Positions 5,291-8,607 of a stretch of 8,607 nt of DNA are shown piece after piece. The first letter of the stretch is position 1, and each line of letters opens with the position of its first letter. Under the pieces are notes generated by a model. The model worked only from the letters and a program-made list of their open reading frames with translations, did not search any database and was not told where the DNA came from. The position numbers and the translations under genes are program-made. This DNA comes from JAQVUB01 sp033809415 (lineage in GTDB: Bacteria; Verrucomicrobiota; Lentisphaeria; Oligosphaerales; Oligosphaeraceae), in the NCBI GenBank assembly GCA_033809415.1, contig JAPXLT010000211.1, positions 1 through 8,607 of the forward strand, given 5' to 3'.

Positions 5291-6057
5291 AGCAAAAATT
5301 TACTTTGATTGAACTGCTGGTGGTGATCGCGATTATTGCGATATTGGCTTCGATGTTGCTGCCGGCCTTGGCGAAGGCGCGCCAGAAGGCTGCTTCGGCA
5401 AAATGCACCGGGAACCTGAAGCAGATTGGCACCGGGGTCTTGTTTTACACGATGGACAAGGATGATTATGTGCCGGCTTGGAACCATTCCGCCTCCGAGC
5501 TTCCCGCAGACGCCAACATACCGACGACGACTTTGAAATGGCACCATTATCTGTACAAGGCATATGGGATTGCCATCCCGTCCTTCTTCTGTCCGGCGAC
5601 TTCAGTGACAAAGACTCCTACGGGAGGCAATGCCTTTTTGTATAATTACATTGGATATGGCTACAATTATCAACAGATTGGCACCTCTCAATATGCACTG
5701 CCCGGAGGTAGTACGCCCTTGAAAGAGAGCTTGCCGGCGAAATTAAACCAGATAAAAGTCCCAAGCTTGACCATCACTCACTGCGATACGCTCGGACTAT
5801 ATTACAGCGCCAGTGGTAATTACAACTACGGCCATTATCAGTTGAATACTTTTAAGGGGACGGGTAGCGGCAATGCGTATGGCGGGCGGCATGGCAATTC
5901 CATGAATCTGGTTTTTGTTGACGGACATGTCAGCAGCCTGCGGGTAAGCAATCCGGAAGACCCCTATACCAATCTCTTGGGGGCATCGACCACGCCCAAT
6001 ACCAGCGGAAAGAATTTTTGGGATCGCACCGCGCATCGGAACTACAGCCTTTTCTGA
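5287..6057 (+). CDS. pseudopilin with prepilin N-terminal and H-X9-DG motifs
   Basis: 256 residues. The N-terminus MKQKFTLIELLVVIAIIAIL is the class III signal of type IV pilin/type II secretion-like pseudopilins: cleavage is expected before F5, with E9 as the conserved Glu+5 and a hydrophobic helix to about residue 27. The helix continues into ALAKARQKAASAKCTGNLKQIG, usual for this family. Near the C-terminus, RHGNSMNLVFVDGHV contains His, nine residues, then Asp-Gly: the H-X9-DG processing-associated motif common in Planctomycetota, Verrucomicrobiota and Lentisphaerota. Position -1 is Lys rather than the usual Gly. Such proteins are inner-membrane anchored and often sit next to secreted glycosidases; a role in their export or in substrate handling is inferred. 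It shares its promoter type with the upstream glycosidase-like gene and is probably cotranscribed with the gene at 6130 (72-base gap). Confidence 0.93.
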   Translation: MKQKFTLIELLVVIAIIAILASMLLPALAKARQKAASAKCTGNLKQIGTGVLFYTMDKDDYVPAWNHSASELPADANIPTTTLKWHHYLYKAYGIAIPSFFCPATSVTKTPTGGNAFLYNYIGYGYNYQQIGTSQYALPGGSTPLKESLPAKLNQIKVPSLTITHCDTLGLYYSASGNYNYGHYQLNTFKGTGSGNAYGGRHGNSMNLVFVDGHVSSLRVSNPEDPYTNLLGASTTPNTSGKNFWDRTAHRNYSLF

Positions 6058-6118
6058 TGCGCTGTTGTCTTTTCTGTCGCTTGGATTCCTGATGCCGGTT
6101 TGTCTGTAAAATTATCAG

Positions 6119-6123
6119 AGGAG
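6119..6123 (+). promoter_or_regulatory. ribosome binding site deciding the start at 6130
   Basis: AGGAG within AGAGGAGA (6117-6124), six bases before ATG 6130. It favours that start over an in-frame TTG at 6100 and puts a signal peptide at the N-terminus. Confidence 0.75.
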
Positions 6124-6129
6124 ATACGT

Positions 6130-6996
6130 ATGTTGCGCCAGTTCTTGTATTTTGCATTATTGATTGTTGCAAGCAGTGTTGTGCTTGCCGATGCCCAGAC
6201 TTATCGTTTGCAGTGCGGGGACTACGAGTTGAGCATCAGTCCGCGCTATCATCAAACGATGCGGTCGATTTCATTCGAGCAGCGGATGCTGGGAACTCCC
6301 ACTGGCTTTTATAACTTGGTCATAGGGGAGGCTTCCGGAAAATATGTCGGGGCAGGGCATACGGAGGGTGGCCAGGAGAAAGTCTTGAAGTTCCGCCTGC
6401 TTTGCGATGACCAAGAGATCGAGCCGGCAATCGGACAAGTCTACAGCGGAAAGAAAATCGTCCTCGAGAAGGAGTCCCAGCTGTTGCAGACGGTCTTCCT
6501 AAGCCGGATTACGATGACCCCGGAGGGCATCATCGAGCAAAAGCGTTTCCGGACGCTGGCACCGCAATCGTTCTATTATTTGTATCTGTATCAATATTGC
6601 TTTGACAAGGCGACGACTGATTATGCCGCAATGACGGCAGATGGCAAGTTGCGTACCGGTGAGTTTGACGGGAATTTCACGGGCAGCAATCGCTGGCATC
6701 TGAACAGCGATGTCAAATGGACGGCAATTCTGGATCGTCATTCCGGGCATGGTTTGCTGCTCTATTATCCACAAATCATCAAAGGCGCCAGCCGAAAAAG
6801 TGCATTTTGGGAAGTGAAGAATGCCTATAACAAATATTATCTGATGGGTGCCATGCCGGATCAGCCCGCCGACTATGTCTCGCCGCTGTACACGGTGATC
6901 ATCCGAGGATTCAAAGCCGGGGCGGAGGATTTATCCGCAACGGCTGCCAGTCTAGCAGAACAAACAGCGGCATTTCCAGTACCGGAATGCCCATAA
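6130..6996 (+). CDS. secreted protein of unknown function
   Basis: 288 residues. A signal peptide (MLRQFLYFALLIVASSVVLADAQ, cleavage probably after ADA) predicts export. The remainder is rich in beta-strand and aromatic residues, with segments such as QSFYYLYLYQYCF, FDGNFTGSNRWHLNSDVKW, HGLLLYYP and SAFWEVKNAYNKYYLMGAMP. I do not recognise a named family; the pattern is compatible with a galactose-mutarotase-like or polysaccharide-lyase-associated beta-sandwich, but no catalytic residues can be assigned. It follows the pseudopilin by 72 bases with no obvious promoter or terminator between, so an operon is likely. The context (GH123-like neighbour, AraR-like control) suggests glycan metabolism. 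It ends just before the repeat-rich intergenic region. Confidence 0.75.
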   Translation: MLRQFLYFALLIVASSVVLADAQTYRLQCGDYELSISPRYHQTMRSISFEQRMLGTPTGFYNLVIGEASGKYVGAGHTEGGQEKVLKFRLLCDDQEIEPAIGQVYSGKKIVLEKESQLLQTVFLSRITMTPEGIIEQKRFRTLAPQSFYYLYLYQYCFDKATTDYAAMTADGKLRTGEFDGNFTGSNRWHLNSDVKWTAILDRHSGHGLLLYYPQIIKGASRKSAFWEVKNAYNKYYLMGAMPDQPADYVSPLYTVIIRGFKAGAEDLSATAASLAEQTAAFPVPECP

Positions 6997-7041
6997 CCCT
7001 AAAAAAACAGCTGACTTTTTGTAATGTGTCAGTCTTCTGTA

Positions 7042-7069
7042 GTGCGTGGTGCGTGGTGCGTGGTGCGGG
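7042..7069. repeat. 7-bp tandem repeat, 4 units
   Basis: Three copies of GTGCGTG followed by one GTGCGGG. The first units are part of the left 21-bp inverted repeat; the right arm has only one and a half, so the tandem expansion is on the left side only. Confidence 0.85.
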
Positions 7070-7078
7070 TCAGACGTG

Positions 7079-7111
7079 GTGGACAGTGTGGACGGTGTGG
7101 ACGGTGTGGAC
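7079..7111. repeat. 9-bp tandem repeat, 4 units
   Basis: GTGGAC recurs at 7079, 7088, 7097 and 7106, separated by AGT or GGT. The motif resembles the ATGGAC arrays of the element at 4702-4958. Confidence 0.85.
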
Positions 7112-7245
7112 AGGACAAGAACATCCCCCCCGCACCTTCAGACAACTGAACCTCAGGTTCAAAAAAGCGGGCGTTACTTTTTCTTCATCTGATTATTGAG
7201 CAAGAATTTAAGTGTGGCGAAAAATTATATTGGTGAAATTTGACT

Positions 7246-7522
7246 TGTGAAAATGCAGTGGCACTTTTAGCCCGGAGGGCGATACAAACGCAGTCTTGTC
7301 GAAGCCTTGAGCTGTTGGAAAAGTTCATTTCCACTTGTTGTTGCGCCCTCCGGGCGCGGTTTTTGGGGCAGTCCCTACCCCGGGTTGCGTCGTGCTCCGC
7401 ACTTCCTCACCCGGGGTTATTTTTGTGTGGCGCTCCGCGCCGGGTGAACCGCTCAAGGAAGTACCGGCAGGACTTGAATGAATCATCTCAAAAACAGAAA
7501 TAGTGCCAGTGCAACTTTCACA
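7246..7522. repeat. nested inverted-repeat element with triloop hairpins
   Basis: TGTGAAAATGCAGTGGCACT and following bases (7246-7268) are imperfectly inverted at 7499-7522. Inside lie a perfect 12-bp inverted pair, GCCCGGAGGGCG (7270-7281) and CGCCCTCCGGGC (7344-7355), and a 9-bp pair, ACCCCGGGT (7377-7385) and ACCCGGGGT (7409-7417). Four local hairpins share a TCC or GGA triloop: 7270-7279, 7343-7357, 7392-7402 and 7429-7441. This resembles REP-type palindromes, which are often moved by RAYT transposases; no such transposase is in the window. Confidence 0.65.
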
Positions 7523-7663
7523 GAGATTCAGTTATCTGACCTTACGACAGTCAGAATAATCACAACCGGGACGGTTGCGCTACTTTTAAACCTGCGCCTC
7601 CTGCACCCGTTCCCAACGCACTTCGCACCACGCACTACAGAAGAATTTTTTTCTGTTGCCAGT

Positions 7664-7895
7664 TTAAAAATTTCGTGCTACTATTGCCCAACTTCTTCTT
7701 TTTTGTGAAAGATTTTCGGAAATATCATTCTTAAGTAATTGACATTCAAATACTTGCCCGACAAGCTCGTCTGATTGTGGTGCCTTTACAAGGCACTGTC
7801 TTTGGTGGGTTCCTCACCCCAGGCCTGGGGTTAAGCATGTTTAAGCACTTACGGCGCAAAGCATTATGCCGATCCGATTGATCTGACCGATCCGT
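7664..7895 (+). repeat. left module of modular repeat, copy B
   Basis: Similar to 1391-1632 in the same orientation. It keeps the hairpin GTGCCTTTACAAGGCAC (7780-7796) unchanged, and has the perfect palindrome CCCCAGGCCTGGGG (7817-7830) where copy A has a looped version. It then shares GGTTAAGCATG, TTACGGCGCAAAGCATTATG and CCGATCCGA. Similarity ends near 7895, where copy A enters its 11-bp array. Confidence 0.85.
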
Positions 7896-8002
7896 CGGAG
7901 AAACCAATAGGCCAGATCACAAATTCGCGTGCCATTTCATCCGTCGAAGCAGCGACCCTACAAAATTTTCCGCGCTTTCCGTGCTTTCCGTGGACAAAAA
8001 AA
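7896..8002. repeat. variable core of modular repeat, copy B
   Basis: This stretch takes the place of the 11-bp array of copy A. Most of it is unique sequence, but 7967-7993 holds three 9-bp units, TTTCCGCGC, TTTCCGTGC and TTTCCGTGG. It shows that the core between the two conserved modules is exchangeable. Confidence 0.6.
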
Positions 8003-8061
8003 TGGGTTGTGGACGACAGTCCACGCCAAGTCTATTTGTGCCTTTCGTGGTTAAAAAATAG
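8003..8061 (+). repeat. hairpin module of modular repeat, copy B
   Basis: Matches 122-178 and 1710-1770. The stem is GTGGAC (8009-8014), loop GACA, GTCCAC (8019-8024): relative to copy 0 one G-C pair has become A-T on both sides, keeping pairing. It then continues CGCCAAGTCTATTTGTG and ends CGTGGTTAAAAAATA. Confidence 0.85.
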
Positions 8062-8065
8062 ATTT

Positions 8066-8098
8066 CGGACATCAGTTCGCGCCAAGTGTTTTCGTTGT
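8066..8098 (+). repeat. degenerate extra copy of hairpin module
   Basis: GGACATCAGTTCGCGCCAAG and TGTTTTCGTTGTG resemble the start of the hairpin module of copy 0 (GATCAGCCCACGCCAAGCCTTTTCGTGTGG) but the stem is lost. It immediately follows the intact copy B module, suggesting an older nested or tandem insertion. Confidence 0.4.
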
Positions 8099-8132
8099 GC
8101 AAAAAGAATTCCTCGGCTATCCAGCTTCACTG

Positions 8133-8153
8133 TATCTTACGATTTTTAAGATA
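8133..8153 (-). terminator. possible weak terminator hairpin of zwf
   Basis: TATCTTA (8133-8139), loop CGATTTT, TAAGATA (8147-8153) form a perfect 7-bp AT-rich stem 19 bases beyond the zwf stop codon. On the minus strand no T-tract follows, so intrinsic termination is doubtful. Confidence 0.3.
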
Positions 8154-8171
8154 TTACCGGTGCTTGCTTTG

Positions 8172-8607
8172 TCAAATGGGTCGCCAGGTGGTGCCGATGT
8201 CATTGGGGAGGCGTTCTGCAAGCTTTGGTCCTTCGCTTCCGGCGGTGTAGAATTGCAGGGCGCAGGGGCAGTCCAGCTGTTTATCGTCGCTCTTCTTCCA
8301 GGCTTGCAGGATTGGGGTCAGCAATTTCCATGCGGCGGCGATGACATCGCTGCGGATGAACAAGGTCTGGTCTCCGAGCATGCAATCGAGCAGCAGGCGT
8401 TCGTAGGCGTCGGGAATATTTCCGCCGAAGACTTCCTTGTAGCTGAAATCCAAGGTTAATTTTCCCATGCAGAGTTTCGAACCGGGCTGCTTTGCCTGAA
8501 TCGAGAGCGCCATTCCTTCTTCGGGCTGCACATTGAGGACGAGGGTGTCCGGTTCGAGGTCTTCGGCGCGCAGTTGCGGGAAGATCGAGTGCGGTACCCG
8601 TTTGAAG
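8172..8607 (-). CDS. zwf: glucose-6-phosphate dehydrogenase, C-terminal part
   Basis: The 144 C-terminal residues are visible; the gene continues beyond the window edge (family length about 480-510). It oxidises glucose 6-phosphate to 6-phosphogluconolactone with reduction of NADP, the entry step of the oxidative pentose phosphate pathway, in the cytoplasm. Diagnostic segments are LVLNVQPEEG, FSYKEVFGG, AYERLLLDCMLGDQTLFIRS, AAWKLLTPILQAW and YTAGSEGPKLAERL, all standard in the C-terminal domain of G6PDH. The frame is open from the edge with no internal stop and no defect. It points toward the repeat-rich gap and is convergent with the secreted-protein gene, so it is not part of the glycan locus. 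Its downstream side carries the degenerate repeat copy. Confidence 0.95.
   Translation of the reverse strand, partial: FKRVPHSIFPQLRAEDLEPDTLVLNVQPEEGMALSIQAKQPGSKLCMGKLTLDFSYKEVFGGNIPDAYERLLLDCMLGDQTLFIRSDVIAAAWKLLTPILQAWKKSDDKQLDCPCALQFYTAGSEGPKLAERLPNDIGTTWRPI

Larger units (their letters stand above)
7033..7644. repeat. 612-bp segment bounded by perfect 21-bp inverted repeats
   Basis: The 21 bases at 7033-7053 (TCTTCTGTAGTGCGTGGTGC then G) are perfectly inverted at 7624-7644. Beyond 21 bp the match continues imperfectly inward for about ten bases. The interior has no convincing gene but contains two short minisatellites, a nested inverted repeat (7246-7268 with 7499-7522) and four GC-rich hairpins. 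No clear flanking target duplication is seen. A non-autonomous mobile element or a large cruciform/RNA hairpin are possible readings. Confidence 0.7.

Noticed and set aside
7009..7032. Terminator after the secreted-protein gene
   Set aside because: CTGAC and GTCAG can form only a 5-bp stem with a long loop and no following T-tract, too weak to call.
7240..7503. 87-codon open frame in the repeat-rich gap
   Set aside because: It runs across the GC-rich hairpins and has no ribosome site or recognisable motif; hairpin composition explains the lack of stops.

Overview
The window looks like an accessory locus of a Lentisphaerota/Verrucomicrobiota-type bacterium (Victivallis-like), though this is inferred without a database search. 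The main clues are three gene types that commonly occur together in that group. They are a GntR-LacI hybrid regulator of the AraR kind, a type II secretion-like pseudopilin with an FTLIELLVVIAIIAILA N-terminus and an H-X9-DG motif, and a large secreted protein resembling GH123/DUF6067 glycosidases. An unrelated housekeeping gene, the C-terminal part of glucose-6-phosphate dehydrogenase (zwf), enters from the right edge on the minus strand.

Layout. 1-178: tandem 11-bp minisatellite plus a hairpin module, ending exactly at the stop codon of the regulator. 175-1257 (-): GntR-LacI regulator. 1258-1918: intergenic control region interrupted by about 490 bp of repeat DNA (left module, 7 x 11-bp minisatellite, hairpin module), then a sigma70-like promoter. 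1919-4702 (+): secreted GH123-like protein. 4702-4958: compact element with 15-bp terminal inverted repeats and 11-bp flanking direct repeats. 4992-5087 (-): 32-codon remnant of a second regulator, followed by a second copy of the same control region and promoter. 5243-5290: possible 15-codon leader overlapping the pseudopilin start. 5287-6057 (+): pseudopilin. 6130-6996 (+): secreted protein of unknown function. 6997-8171: over 1.1 kb without genes, packed with inverted repeats, triloop hairpins and a second full copy of the modular repeat. 8172-8607 (-): zwf, partial.

How it fits together. The control region between regulator and target (AraR-like GTACAA/TTGTAC half-sites, TTGAAA-N17-TATACT promoter, conserved leader) is present twice. 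The first copy drives the glycosidase-like gene and still has an intact regulator. The second drives the pseudopilin and secreted-protein pair and keeps only the first 32 codons of its regulator. The simplest reading is that one AraR-like sugar-responsive repressor now controls both transcription units, giving a small polysaccharide-use regulon of secreted enzyme, pseudopilin and accessory secreted protein.

The most unusual content is non-coding: a family of modular repeats with a conserved left module, an exchangeable minisatellite core and a conserved hairpin module whose stem shows a compensatory base-pair change between copies. Two other inverted-repeat-bounded elements are also present. 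No transposase, CRISPR array, tRNA or rRNA was seen.
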